From Bacteroidaceae bacterium (lineage in GTDB: Bacteria; Bacteroidota; Bacteroidia; Bacteroidales; Bacteroidaceae), in assembly GCA_017468985.1 (NCBI GenBank), contig JAFUHF010000029.1, positions 1-41,264 on the forward strand: DNA of 41,264 nt, given 5' to 3'. How positions within the stretch are numbered: position 1 is the first letter of the stretch; the number at the start of each line of letters is the position of its first letter. Under the pieces are notes generated by a model that had not been told where the DNA came from, made no database searches, and saw only the letters and a list, made by a program, of their open reading frames with translations. Shown here piece by piece: positions 16,959 through 25,393 of the stretch. The position numbers and the translations under genes are program-made.

Positions 16959-18317
16959 ATGTCTGTCGACACCCAGCAACAGAAGTTTCAGCACATGACC
17001 ACGATGCCCGTTGACAGACTGGTCAGACAACTTGCGCTCCCTACGGTAATCTCCATGCTCATCACGGCCATATATAACATGGCCGATACTTTCTTTGTGG
17101 GTCAGTTGGGGGCCAGTGCACAGGGAGCCATTGGCGTGGTCTATTCCCTCATGATGATTATTCAGGCCATTGGTTTTGGCTTTGGCCATGGCTCGGGCAA
17201 CTACATTTCGCGCAAACTGGGTGAGCAAAATGTCCTTGAAGCTGCCCAAATGGCTGTAGTGGGCTTTGTTTCTTCTTTTTTTACGGGACTGCTCGTACTG
17301 TTAGCCGGTTTGCTCTTCATGCCTCAGATAGCTCTGATCTTAGGCTCCACGCTCACCATCCTGCCTTACGCTGAAGAATACATGTTCTTCATACTCCTTG
17401 CCGCTCCTTTCTACGCATCATCGCTTACGCTCAACAACCAACTGCGCCTGCAAGGCTGTGCCCAGCGCGCTCTTTTGGGTATTGGCACCGGTGCTCTGCT
17501 GAATTGCGCTCTTGATCCGCTCTTGATCTTTGGTTTCCACATGGGAGTAACGGGTGCCGGCCTCTCTACGCTCATCAGCCAGATATTCAGTTTCCTTATC
17601 CTGCTCTATCAAACTCAGCATAGCGACGCAGTAAGTCTCAGTCTGCGCCTTTATCGCCCTTACAAGGGTCTCTTAATGGCCATCATGCAAGGTGGCTTGC
17701 CATCCGTAAGCCGACAGGGCATTCATTCCTTGGCTAACATCCTGCTCAGCCATGCCATGAAGTTCTATGGTGATCAGTTCTTTGCAGCCATGACCATCGT
17801 TGTGCGGCTTTCCAACCTTCTTTTCGCCAGTGTGGCTGGCATCGGTCAGGGATTCCAACCCGTTTGCGGTTTCAACTATGGCGCTCGTCTCTACTCTCGT
17901 GTGCACAGTGCCTATATCTACACGCAGCGGTTAGCCCTCACCACCTTGAGCATTGCCACACTGGTACTGCTCATCTTCACGCCTCAGATCATAGCCTTCT
18001 TTTCCCAATCACCTCAAGTTATCGCTCTCAGTGTGCAAGCTCAACGCTGGCAGTGCATTTCCATCCCCTTCATGGGCTTCTGCATCATTGTGAGTATGCT
18101 GCTTCAAAACATTAATCACTATAAGCAAGCCACCGTCATGGCCCTGAGCCGCAGCGGCATCTTTTTCATTCCTGCCATTCTGCTTATGCCTTCTTGCTTA
18201 GGTATGCTGGGCGTCATGCTGGCGCAACCTGTGGCCGACTTCTGCTCCTTTGCCTTAGCCCTTCCCATGCAGCGCAGGGTAATGCGCCAACTAAAGCAGC
18301 CTGACGCCATTTCATGA
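16959..18317 (+). CDS. MATE-family efflux transporter
   Basis: A 452-residue inner-membrane antiporter with about 12 hydrophobic helices in two similar halves, of the NorM/DinF superfamily, which exports organic cations or drugs using sodium or proton gradients. Family features: LALPTVISMLITAIYNMADT at the start of helix 1, GQLGASAQGAIG, and in the second half GGLPSVSRQG and GIGQGFQPVCGFNYGA, a classic MATE signature. The 6-base spacing from the upstream hydrolase gene makes co-transcription very likely, though the functional link is unclear. Confidence 0.92.
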   Translation: MSVDTQQQKFQHMTTMPVDRLVRQLALPTVISMLITAIYNMADTFFVGQLGASAQGAIGVVYSLMMIIQAIGFGFGHGSGNYISRKLGEQNVLEAAQMAVVGFVSSFFTGLLVLLAGLLFMPQIALILGSTLTILPYAEEYMFFILLAAPFYASSLTLNNQLRLQGCAQRALLGIGTGALLNCALDPLLIFGFHMGVTGAGLSTLISQIFSFLILLYQTQHSDAVSLSLRLYRPYKGLLMAIMQGGLPSVSRQGIHSLANILLSHAMKFYGDQFFAAMTIVVRLSNLLFASVAGIGQGFQPVCGFNYGARLYSRVHSAYIYTQRLALTTLSIATLVLLIFTPQIIAFFSQSPQVIALSVQAQRWQCISIPFMGFCIIVSMLLQNINHYKQATVMALSRSGIFFIPAILLMPSCLGMLGVMLAQPVADFCSFALALPMQRRVMRQLKQPDAIS

Positions 18318-18322
18318 AGAAA

Positions 18323-18351
18323 GCCTGCTCAGAATCTTCTCCTGAACAGGC
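18323..18351. terminator. Possible terminator between MATE and LRR-protein genes
   Basis: Ten-base arms GCCTGCTCAG (18323-18332) and CTGAACAGGC (18342-18351) with one mismatch. There is no clear T tract, so the role is tentative, but it lies between two convergent genes. Confidence 0.4.
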
Positions 18352-18379
18352 CCTCTTGATTTATGAATTTGAAATTTGC

Positions 18380-19522
18380 TTACTTCTTATAAGCCTTTTT
18401 ACCGTTCTGAATATAAATGCCCTTTTCCGGACGATTCGTTTTACGGCCCTGCAAGTCGTAGGTGGCTTTTGTATCAGCCTGATTCTTTACGGCTTTGATA
18501 CCTGTTGTTTCGCCACTCAGAATGGCCTTGGCCTGAGCACTCAGTGCAATGGTCTTAGGCAAGAAAGCCTCATGGCCTGCAAGCATTTCGCCGCTCTGCA
18601 CCGGACGGAAAGCAGCCCATTCCGTACCACCTTCTGTCTGAGTTTCACTCAATACGTAGAATTCGCCGTTTGTCTTTGCTGTCACGTCTTCTAATGTGCC
18701 TTGCAGCAGATTGCCCGTCACGTCATCGGTTTTTTCACCATTGGCAATCTCTGTGGTGCGAAGTACTACGTTAGCTCCGGGCTGTGCCTTAATCAACACG
18801 GCTGTTCCTGCTGGAATGTAAACTCCTTGCAGGGGTTCAAAGTTTACCTGACCACCCTGTTCTTTCAATATATAAACAGTAGCTTCCTGCTTTTCTTCTA
18901 TCTTTACAGTCTTGTTCAGGAAATAAGTAGCCCATCCTTTGGCGTTCATCGTTATGTTCAGTGCCAGTCCATTCACGTAGGGTGCCCACAGCGTGTAGTC
19001 ACTACCTTCAGGAGTATTGATTTGACGTCCTTGAGCGATGTCCTTCAGCAGGTTGCGTTTTTGTGCATCCTTATTCCAGAAAGCAGGCGACTGTGCGGCC
19101 TCTGCATTGATTACTTTCAGATTACGACAAGCAAAGAACGGCCCTGACTGATACACGGTTTTCTCCTCAAGTGTGGAGGTATACATGTAGTTCAGGTTAG
19201 CCGGAATGGTGAGTTCTTCCAAATTATAGCAACGCTGAAAGGCATATCCATGAATAGAAGTGACTTTATAACTGCGTCCTTCGTGTTTCACCACATTTGG
19301 GATACTGATATTCTTCAACTTCATATCTGCACCCGAAACAGCCACTTCACCTTTATCCGTAATGGTATAAACCAGTGGAGCTTCATAGAATGTGTTCTCG
19401 GCATTGTAGTAGCGCGGATGGTAAATGGCATACTTGAACTTACTGAAGTTCGTATCTTCATAAGCCGCACGGCTTACTGCCACGCTGCACATTAGTGTAA
19501 TGAAGAGTAATGCTTTTTTCAT
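18380..19522 (-). CDS. Secreted protein with BspA-type LRR segment and C-terminal sorting-like domain
   Basis: A 380-residue exported protein (signal peptide 1-19). The segment around residues 75-110 (YKVTSIHGYAFQRCYNLEELTIP) matches a BspA/TpLRR leucine-rich repeat, continued by FFACRNLKVINAEA. The middle (about 190-320) is a beta-rich region with threonine and glycine. The C-terminus (ATYDLQGRKTNRPEKGIYI then a lysine-rich tail NGKKAYKK) is the short sorting-like tail common on Prevotella surface proteins, similar in layout to type IX secretion signals. Role unknown: surface display or adhesion is plausible. Single gene with its own promoter. Confidence 0.75.
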   Translation of the reverse strand: MKKALLFITLMCSVAVSRAAYEDTNFSKFKYAIYHPRYYNAENTFYEAPLVYTITDKGEVAVSGADMKLKNISIPNVVKHEGRSYKVTSIHGYAFQRCYNLEELTIPANLNYMYTSTLEEKTVYQSGPFFACRNLKVINAEAAQSPAFWNKDAQKRNLLKDIAQGRQINTPEGSDYTLWAPYVNGLALNITMNAKGWATYFLNKTVKIEEKQEATVYILKEQGGQVNFEPLQGVYIPAGTAVLIKAQPGANVVLRTTEIANGEKTDDVTGNLLQGTLEDVTAKTNGEFYVLSETQTEGGTEWAAFRPVQSGEMLAGHEAFLPKTIALSAQAKAILSGETTGIKAVKNQADTKATYDLQGRKTNRPEKGIYIQNGKKAYKK

Positions 19523-19557
19523 TGTGCTTATTGTTTAATAGTTTCTGATATTCAAGG

Positions 19558-19565
19558 CAAAGTTA
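19558..19565 (-). promoter_or_regulatory. -7 element of the LRR-protein gene
   Basis: TAACTTTG on the minus strand, exact consensus, 35 bases upstream of the start codon at 19522. The gene-free bases from here to 19873 show nothing else I can support beyond a six-base hairpin near 19746. Confidence 0.65.
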
Positions 19566-19873
19566 AGAAGAATATCTTAATCCGTATTACTCAACGCTTA
19601 AAAAATCCATCATTAGGATTTCGTGATTCGCCTTTTGCTTATTCAGACATAACACTTTTCATAAAATATTACACATAATTACCTTGATACGCAAAAAGGA
19701 TATCTGTTGGGAAATGATCAGAAAAAACGCCCTTTATTTCAAAAGTTCCCCAATGGGGAAAACGTGATGCAAGGGTCGTAACATCGATTCCCAAATGAAA
19801 ATAACATATTACTATCATCGGTTCATGCTCTTTACTGACAGAAACTCAATCTTACAATTATTGCTAAAAGTAC

Positions 19874-19903
19874 TTGCACTCACAAGTAGTTTTATTACCT
19901 TTG
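19874..19903 (+). promoter_or_regulatory. Promoter of the SpoU methyltransferase gene
   Basis: TTG at 19874-19876, 19 bases, then TACCTTTG at 19896-19903: a near-ideal Bacteroidetes promoter 42 bases before the ATG. Confidence 0.72.
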
Positions 19904-19945
19904 CGACATCATAGAAACAACATTCATTTTAAATGAATACACATC

Positions 19946-20488
19946 ATGAGAAAACTAAAGGTAACGGAACTTGGCCGATTAAACATAGACGAATATAAGC
20001 AAACAGAGAAAGTTCCACTGATCATCGTACTGGATAACATCAGGAGTGTTTACAACGTAGGATCCGTATTTCGCACTGCCGATGCGTTTAAAATTGAAAA
20101 AATTATGCTTTGCGGTATTACGGCGGTACCCCCCATGCTGGAAATTCACAAGACTGCGCTTGGCGCAGAAGATTCCGTAGAATGGACTTACTATGAAGAT
20201 ACACTCAAAGCCATACAGGAACTAAAAGAACTGAGCTATCAACTCATGGCCATTGAACAGGTTGAAAACAGTCTGCCGCTTCATCAATGGACATTAGAAA
20301 ATGAGAAAAAATATGCCTTCATCTTGGGTAATGAAGTGAAAGGGGTGAGACAGGACGTTGTCGATGCCTGCCATCATAGTATTGAAATTCCGCAATTCGG
20401 TACGAAGCACTCCCTTAACATTGCCAATGCAGCAGCCATAGTGATGTGGGAATTCATGAAACAACATCTGTCGATAAGCTGTCCATAA
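19946..20488 (+). CDS. TrmH/SpoU-family RNA 2'-O-methyltransferase
   Basis: A 180-residue SPOUT-fold enzyme that would transfer a methyl group from S-adenosylmethionine to a ribose 2'-OH in tRNA or rRNA. The three SpoU motifs are all present: NIRSVYNVGSVFRTADAF (31-48), LGNEVKGV (about 131-138) and IPQFGTKHSLNIANAAAIV (about 148-166). The protein is a catalytic domain without the L30-like RNA-binding extension of RlmB, like many small TrmH-group proteins; target RNA unknown. Its stop codon runs directly into the DnaA-box-rich region, and one DnaA-like sequence overlaps its final codons. Confidence 0.9.
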   Translation: MRKLKVTELGRLNIDEYKQTEKVPLIIVLDNIRSVYNVGSVFRTADAFKIEKIMLCGITAVPPMLEIHKTALGAEDSVEWTYYEDTLKAIQELKELSYQLMAIEQVENSLPLHQWTLENEKKYAFILGNEVKGVRQDVVDACHHSIEIPQFGTKHSLNIANAAAIVMWEFMKQHLSISCP

Positions 20489-20921
20489 ACATTGCGAAAT
20501 TCGTTGATAACTGACCGAAAAAGCTGTGGATAATTACCTCCAAAAAATTCAATTTATGAATACACAGAAAGACGCAGTTTATCATTACATTCACCTTAGC
20601 ATTTCTACAGATACAGTCACTTTATCCACAATTTGTCACAAATAAATTCTTCCACCGACCACTTATTCACAACATGTCAATAACTTTTGATGAACTGCCT
20701 ACATTCTTCAAATCTTCAAACCGTTACTTTTTCCTGTTTATTGTTCACTACATGTGGATAGCAGAACACCTCATGTTGATAAATTCATAGCAAAATAAAT
20801 CAACCACAAAGTTTTCATCGTTTCCACAGTATATCATTATCAGTATTTACATCATACACCAATATTACCCTATTAATATAATCTTAAAACAGTATAGATT
20901 ATAATGTGATTGTGGACAACC
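20469..20921. other. Candidate chromosomal replication origin (oriC-like DnaA-box cluster)
   Basis: A 433-base gene-free, strongly AT-rich stretch. Perfect DnaA boxes: TGTGGATAA at 20525-20533 (minus orientation) and TTATCCACA at 20622-20630 (plus). TTATTCACA at 20663-20671 fits TTATNCACA. One-mismatch boxes: TGTCGATAA 20469-20477, TGTCCATAA 20480-20488, TGTGGATAG 20753-20761, TGTTGATAA 20774-20782 and TGTGGACAA 20911-20919. An especially AT-rich run at about 20831-20910 could be the unwinding element. No dnaA, dnaN or gyrB is in the window. The clustering is seen directly; function as origin is inference. Confidence 0.65.
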
Positions 20922-21635
20922 TTACGATTTGCTGTTTTTCAACCACTCTTTTCTTTCTTCTTCAGGGTAATGCTCTATGGCATAGCGAAGGGCTGTACGG
21001 GGAAGTTCTCGTGCATAGGATTCGAGAAAAGCGGTAAGCACAGGTTCATCACGTTTTCCTACTTCGCGAAGCATCCATCCCGTAGCTTTGTGCATCAGGC
21101 TTTCTTTGTCGTTCAGCAGCATTTTGGAAAGTGCTAAGGTATCCTGAAACTGATCATGACGAATGAAGGTCAAGGTAGAAACCATAGCGATGCGGCGCTT
21201 CCAGAGCATATCGCTTTCTGCTAATTCGTACAACAGGCTTCTGTCATTAGACGTAAGAAGGTAGGCTCCCACAATGTGCGGCGCCGAAAGATCTACGAGA
21301 TCCCAATTATTGATGTACCTGGCATGGTCAACGTAAAACTTAACGATCAGCTCCTGCTCATTCTTGAGTTTCTTGAATCGAGTAATGAGCATCAAGAGTG
21401 CACACAGCCTTACCTCATGCCACTCGTTGAGCAGCAATTGGTGAATGGTGTTCAAATCTACCAATACAAACGTTTTTGCTATGGCTCTGGTAGTGGGAAC
21501 GGGAATACCAAGGAATTGGTCACCTTCTCCATATTCTCCAGGCCCCGTTTTGAAAAATCCCATCAGGATTTTTTGCTTTTCGGGCGTACCTTGATGGGAT
21601 TTTAGGGTGTTAATGATTTGTTGGGTCAGTGTCAT
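20922..21635 (-). CDS. AlkD-like DNA alkylation repair protein
   Basis: A 237-residue all-helical HEAT-like repeat protein of the DNA alkylation repair family, whose characterised members are DNA glycosylases removing bulky or charged alkylated bases. Family stretches are evident: NNWDLVDLSAPHIVG, SDMLWKRRIAMVSTLTFIR, HKATGWMLREVGKRDEP and the terminal ELPRTALRYAIEHYPEEER. Its start codon overlaps the stop of the upstream esterase gene in TAATG, so translation is probably coupled. Its 3' end abuts the origin-like region. Confidence 0.9.
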   Translation of the reverse strand: MTLTQQIINTLKSHQGTPEKQKILMGFFKTGPGEYGEGDQFLGIPVPTTRAIAKTFVLVDLNTIHQLLLNEWHEVRLCALLMLITRFKKLKNEQELIVKFYVDHARYINNWDLVDLSAPHIVGAYLLTSNDRSLLYELAESDMLWKRRIAMVSTLTFIRHDQFQDTLALSKMLLNDKESLMHKATGWMLREVGKRDEPVLTAFLESYARELPRTALRYAIEHYPEEERKEWLKNSKS

Positions 21636-22447
21636 TACTTTCCGTCTCTTTTAAGCCAGCGCATGAGCTCTGGAAGCCAAATATCGGCATCCTTGAATCC
21701 CATGTTCGAACCGAAACCATGGAAACCGTAGGGATAAATATGGAAGGAAACGGGCACCTTGTGGTCAATGAGTGCCTGAACGTAGGTCATGCTATTCTTT
21801 ACCGGCACCAAATTGTCAGCAGCAGAGGTAACGATGAAGGCGCGAGGCGTTTGATCGGTCACTTGCTTTTCGTTGCTGTACTTATTGACCAATTCATCGG
21901 AGGGGTTTTGGCCAATTAGGTTGTCGTGTGTACCTTTATGAGTAAAGGAAGGGTCCATCGTAATCACCGGATATAGCAATACCTGAAAGTCAGGCCGGGT
22001 TTCTTCACTGCTGTAATGGGTAGCCAGCGTGGAAGCTAAGTGTCCACCGGCTGAACTGCCCATAATACCAATATTGTGGGCGTCAATATTCCACTGTTTG
22101 GCGTGCTGACGAACGATGCGCATGGCTTGTTCAGTATCAGACAGAGGAACGGTGTTGCGCTGTTTTGGCATGCGATACTTTAAGATGATAACGCTGATGC
22201 CATTGTCGTTGAACCATGGTGCGAAGTTGAAACCTTCGTTGTCAATTGCCAAACCGTGATAACCGCCACCCGGACAAATCACGATGGCCTGTCCAGTGGG
22301 TTGCTTTGACAGTCTGACATACAGGCGTGCATCAGCAGCGTCGTCCTTCACGTCACTGCCTTCCCAAACGGACAATTCAAAACTGGTCTGAGCCATGGCA
22401 AACAGACCAGTGATACATAAAAGAAAAAAGAATGAAAGTCGTTTCAT
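21635..22447 (-). CDS. Secreted alpha/beta-hydrolase esterase (acetylesterase-like), copy 2
   Basis: A 270-residue exported hydrolase (signal peptide 1-19, FAMAQ). The oxyanion motif CPGGGYHGLAID, nucleophile Ser in GSSAGGHLAS, Asp region near SAADNLVPV and His in YGFHGFGS complete the catalytic triad. The arrangement matches the carbohydrate acetylesterase/BD-FAE-like group common in gut Bacteroidales, which removes acetyl groups from hemicellulose. It lies 27 bases after a closely similar paralogue and overlaps the AlkD-like gene by one base. Confidence 0.87.
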   Translation of the reverse strand: MKRLSFFFLLCITGLFAMAQTSFELSVWEGSDVKDDAADARLYVRLSKQPTGQAIVICPGGGYHGLAIDNEGFNFAPWFNDNGISVIILKYRMPKQRNTVPLSDTEQAMRIVRQHAKQWNIDAHNIGIMGSSAGGHLASTLATHYSSEETRPDFQVLLYPVITMDPSFTHKGTHDNLIGQNPSDELVNKYSNEKQVTDQTPRAFIVTSAADNLVPVKNSMTYVQALIDHKVPVSFHIYPYGFHGFGSNMGFKDADIWLPELMRWLKRDGK

Positions 22448-22474
22448 ATTAATATAAGAAGATTAAGTGATACA

Positions 22475-23284
22475 TCATTTATAATTGCGTTTGAGCCAAC
22501 GCATTAGTTCCGGATGCCAAATATCGGCATCCTTAAATTTCGTGCTATAGCCAAAGCCATGTGTTCCGTATGGATATACATGCAGGGAAACGGGGACCTG
22601 ATGATCTATCAAGGCCTGTGTATAAGCTAAGGAATTCTGAGCAGGTACCACCTTGTCGCCAGCCGAAACTACGATAAAGGCTGGTGGCGTTTGAGCATTG
22701 ACATTGAGTTCGGCACTAAACCGTGTTTCAAGCTCCTTCGAAGGATTCTTTCCAATGAGTTGTTGCCGTGATCCCATGTGTGTAAAGGAAGGATTCATCG
22801 TAATCACTGGGTAAAGCAGAATCTGGAAGTCGGGCCGGGTTTCTTTCGAATGATACAACGTAGAAAGCGTAGCGGCCAGATGTCCACCGGCAGAGTTACC
22901 CATCACTCCTACCTGATGACGGTCAATGTTCCACTCCTCAGCATGCTTTCGGATAATGCGCATGGCCTGCTCCGCATCTTCAAGAGGCACCTCATGTCGC
23001 TCCGAAGGCAGTCGGTATTTCAGAATAATCACACTGATGCCGTTCAGGTTCATTTGTCCGGCCAGATCGTGGCCCGCATTGGTAACATTGGAGTAGCCAC
23101 CTCCGGGAAGTACCAAAAGGGCCTTACCGTTAGGCTGGTCGGACAAATAAACGTCCAGTCGGCTGATGGCTTTGTCGTCTACCAGTTCTTCACCGGTCCA
23201 AACGGGAAGTAAAAAATGTTTCTGACCCTTTGCTGCTTGAAAAGCAAGTAGCAGGGTACATATTAAAACAACGAACTTTCTCAT
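22475..23284 (-). CDS. Secreted alpha/beta-hydrolase esterase (acetylesterase-like), copy 1
   Basis: A 269-residue exported paralogue of the next gene, collinear along its length (for example LILKYR- and MRWLKR-type stretches in both). Signal peptide about 1-20 (FQAAKG). Catalytic features: LPGGGYSNVTN, GNSAGGHLAATL, SAGDKVVPAQ and YGTHGFGY. The two differ around the lid (ETRFSAELNVNAQ against NKYSNEKQVTDQ), so they may prefer different esters. It is the first gene of a three-gene unit with its own promoter at 23306. Confidence 0.87.
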   Translation of the reverse strand: MRKFVVLICTLLLAFQAAKGQKHFLLPVWTGEELVDDKAISRLDVYLSDQPNGKALLVLPGGGYSNVTNAGHDLAGQMNLNGISVIILKYRLPSERHEVPLEDAEQAMRIIRKHAEEWNIDRHQVGVMGNSAGGHLAATLSTLYHSKETRPDFQILLYPVITMNPSFTHMGSRQQLIGKNPSKELETRFSAELNVNAQTPPAFIVVSAGDKVVPAQNSLAYTQALIDHQVPVSLHVYPYGTHGFGYSTKFKDADIWHPELMRWLKRNYK

Positions 23285-23305
23285 GAGAAAACGATTTTTA
23301 GACTA

Positions 23306-23313
23306 CAAAGGTA
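23306..23313 (-). promoter_or_regulatory. -7 element of the esterase-esterase-alkD unit
   Basis: TACCTTTG on the minus strand, exact consensus, 21 bases upstream of the start codon at 23284. Confidence 0.62.
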
Positions 23314-23335
23314 CGGAAAAGCCATGAAAAAGCGG

Positions 23336-23343
23336 TAACTTCG
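23336..23343 (+). promoter_or_regulatory. -7 element of ychF
   Basis: TAACTTCG, one base from consensus, 41 bases before the ychF ATG; it diverges from the esterase promoter only 22 bases away. Confidence 0.5.
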
Positions 23344-23384
23344 CGTTTCAATAATAAGATTATCTCAAGTTAACAGCATATATC

Positions 23385-24488
23385 ATGAGTTTACAATGCG
23401 GCATCGTAGGTTTGCCCAATGTGGGTAAGTCAACGTTATTTAATTGCCTGAGCAATGCCAAGGCGCAGGCGGCAAATTTTCCCTTTTGCACCATAGAACC
23501 CAATGTGGGAGTCATTACCGTTCCTGATGAACGGCTGGCAAAGCTGGCAGAATTAGTTCATCCTGGGAGAATTGTTCCAACGACAGTAGAGATCGTAGAC
23601 ATTGCAGGACTGGTGAAAGGAGCGAGTAAGGGTGAAGGATTAGGCAATCAGTTTTTGGCCAATATTCGTGAGACAGATGCCATTATTCATGTATTGCGCT
23701 GTTTTGATGATGACAATGTTACTCATGTGGATGGGAGTGTAGATCCAGTACGCGATAAGGAAATCATCGATGCAGAATTGCAGATCAAGGATCTAGAAAC
23801 GGTGGAAAACCGAATCCGACGCGTGGAGAAAACGGCCCAAATGGGTGGAGACCAAAACGCCAAAACCGAATATAATGTTCTCTTAGCTTATAAGGAAGCA
23901 TTGGAAAAAGGTCTGTCAGCTCGTACTGTTACTTTTGAGAAAAAAGAAGAGCAGTTGGCAGCTCATCATCTTTTTTTGCTTACTGCAAAGCCTGTGCTTT
24001 ATGTTTGCAATGTAGATGAAGGGAGTGCCGTTAGTGAAAATAATTATGTGGAAAAGGTGCGAGAAGCCATAAAGGACGAAAATGCCGATTTGTTGGTAGT
24101 CGCAGCACGAACAGAGGCCGATATTGCTGAACTCGAAACCTACGAAGAGCGACAAGAATTTCTACAAGATATCGGGCTCAATGAATCAGGATGTAATCGA
24201 CTCATCAAGTCGGCTTATGCCTTACTTAATCTGCAAACGTTCATCACGGCTGGTCCAATGGAGGTGAAGGCTTGGACGTATCGTAAGGGTTGGAAGGCTC
24301 CACAATGTGCAGGAGTGATTCATACAGATTTCGAAAAAGGCTTCATTCGTGCCGAAGTTATCAAGTACGATGATTATATTCAGTATGGTAGCGAAGCAGC
24401 AGTGAGAGATGCAGGTAAGCTCTACATAGAAGGTAAGGATTACGAAGTACAGGATGGTGACATTATGCACTTCCGATTCAACGTTTAA
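23385..24488 (+). CDS. ychF: Ribosome-associated P-loop ATPase YchF (OLA1/Obg-like)
   Basis: A 367-residue cytoplasmic TRAFAC-class NTPase that prefers ATP and associates with ribosomes. G1 loop GLPNVGKS (8-15), switch I region with NFPFCTIEPNVG, DIAGL in the G3 region, and in place of the usual NKxD the YchF-type NVDE (VCNVDEGS). A coiled-coil insertion (about 130-180) and a C-terminal TGS domain (from about 280, ending QDGDIMHFRFNV) complete the family architecture and usual length. Lgt follows 16 bases downstream. Confidence 0.96.
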   Translation: MSLQCGIVGLPNVGKSTLFNCLSNAKAQAANFPFCTIEPNVGVITVPDERLAKLAELVHPGRIVPTTVEIVDIAGLVKGASKGEGLGNQFLANIRETDAIIHVLRCFDDDNVTHVDGSVDPVRDKEIIDAELQIKDLETVENRIRRVEKTAQMGGDQNAKTEYNVLLAYKEALEKGLSARTVTFEKKEEQLAAHHLFLLTAKPVLYVCNVDEGSAVSENNYVEKVREAIKDENADLLVVAARTEADIAELETYEERQEFLQDIGLNESGCNRLIKSAYALLNLQTFITAGPMEVKAWTYRKGWKAPQCAGVIHTDFEKGFIRAEVIKYDDYIQYGSEAAVRDAGKLYIEGKDYEVQDGDIMHFRFNV

Positions 24489-24504
24489 CCTTTAAGGCAT
24501 TTCT

Positions 24505-25326
24505 ATGGCTATATCGGAATTATTCATTTCTTGGAATCCTGATCCCATTGCTTTCCACATTTTTGGCCGAGCCATCAGGTGGTACTCCCTGTGCTGGTGC
24601 ATGGCCTTGGGTGCCGGATACTTCAACATGCGCCGGCTCTATCTCAGTCAGGGCTTGAGCGAACCCTTGTTCGAAAAGCTCTTTCTCTACTGTTTCGCCA
24701 GCGTGCTCATCGGAGCGCGCCTGGGTCACTGTTTGTTTTACGAGCCTGGCTACTTCCTGTCTCATCCTATCGAGATGTTCTTCCCCATACGCCATTTTGA
24801 TACTGGATGGAAACTGGTAGGTTACGAAGGCCTCTCCAGCCATGGCGGCGTGATCGGTATGCTGATGGCCATTTGGATCTATTGTAAAAAGACCCATTTG
24901 TCCTACATCCACATTTTAGACAACATGGGTATCATCACTCCACTCTCCGCTGCCTTCATTCGTTTGGGCAACGTGTTCAATTCCGAAATCGTAGGCATCC
25001 CCACCGAGAAGCCGTGGGGTTTCATCTTTAAAGCTAATGGCGAAGATTTTGCCCGTCATCCGGCGCAGCTGTATGAATGCTTGGCTTACATAGCCATTTA
25101 TATCATCATCAAGATGATTCATCGCCGCTATCCAGAGAGAGTGTCCACTGGATTTTATTTCGGTCTGTGTGTAACGCTGATCTTCACCTTCCGCTTCTTC
25201 ATCGAGTTTCTCAAGGCTGACCAGGAAGCCTTTGAGGCCGATCAACTGCTCAACATGGGCCAGCTCCTTAGCCTCCCTCTTATTGCGGCCGGACTATATG
25301 CTATTTTCAGAAAGAAAAAACGATAA
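24505..25326 (+). CDS. lgt: Prolipoprotein diacylglyceryl transferase
   Basis: A 273-residue integral membrane enzyme that transfers diacylglycerol from phosphatidylglycerol to the lipobox cysteine of prolipoproteins. About seven hydrophobic helices; the conserved HGG-type motif is in GLSSHGGVIGML and the Lgt signature in RLGNVFNSEIVG. Length is typical. It is probably co-transcribed with ychF. Its substrates in this window include the GH92 and metallophosphoesterase lipoproteins. Confidence 0.95.
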   Translation: MAISELFISWNPDPIAFHIFGRAIRWYSLCWCMALGAGYFNMRRLYLSQGLSEPLFEKLFLYCFASVLIGARLGHCLFYEPGYFLSHPIEMFFPIRHFDTGWKLVGYEGLSSHGGVIGMLMAIWIYCKKTHLSYIHILDNMGIITPLSAAFIRLGNVFNSEIVGIPTEKPWGFIFKANGEDFARHPAQLYECLAYIAIYIIIKMIHRRYPERVSTGFYFGLCVTLIFTFRFFIEFLKADQEAFEADQLLNMGQLLSLPLIAAGLYAIFRKKKR

Positions 25327-25332
25327 TAAGAA

Positions 25333-25376
25333 TAATGAGGGTTAAAGTAAAAAATAGTTTGCTTTAACCCTCATTA
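25333..25376. terminator. Bidirectional terminator between lgt and GH97
   Basis: A perfect 15-base inverted repeat (25333-25347 TAATGAGGGTTAAAG; 25362-25376) with a 14-base loop, between convergent genes. The T tract is weak. Confidence 0.65.
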
Positions 25377-25393
25377 CTTCATTTCCTCTTATT

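Noticed and set aside
20910-21137. 75-codon plus-strand frame at the right end of the origin-like stretch
   Set aside because: It runs antisense through the AlkD-like gene and has no recognisable features.
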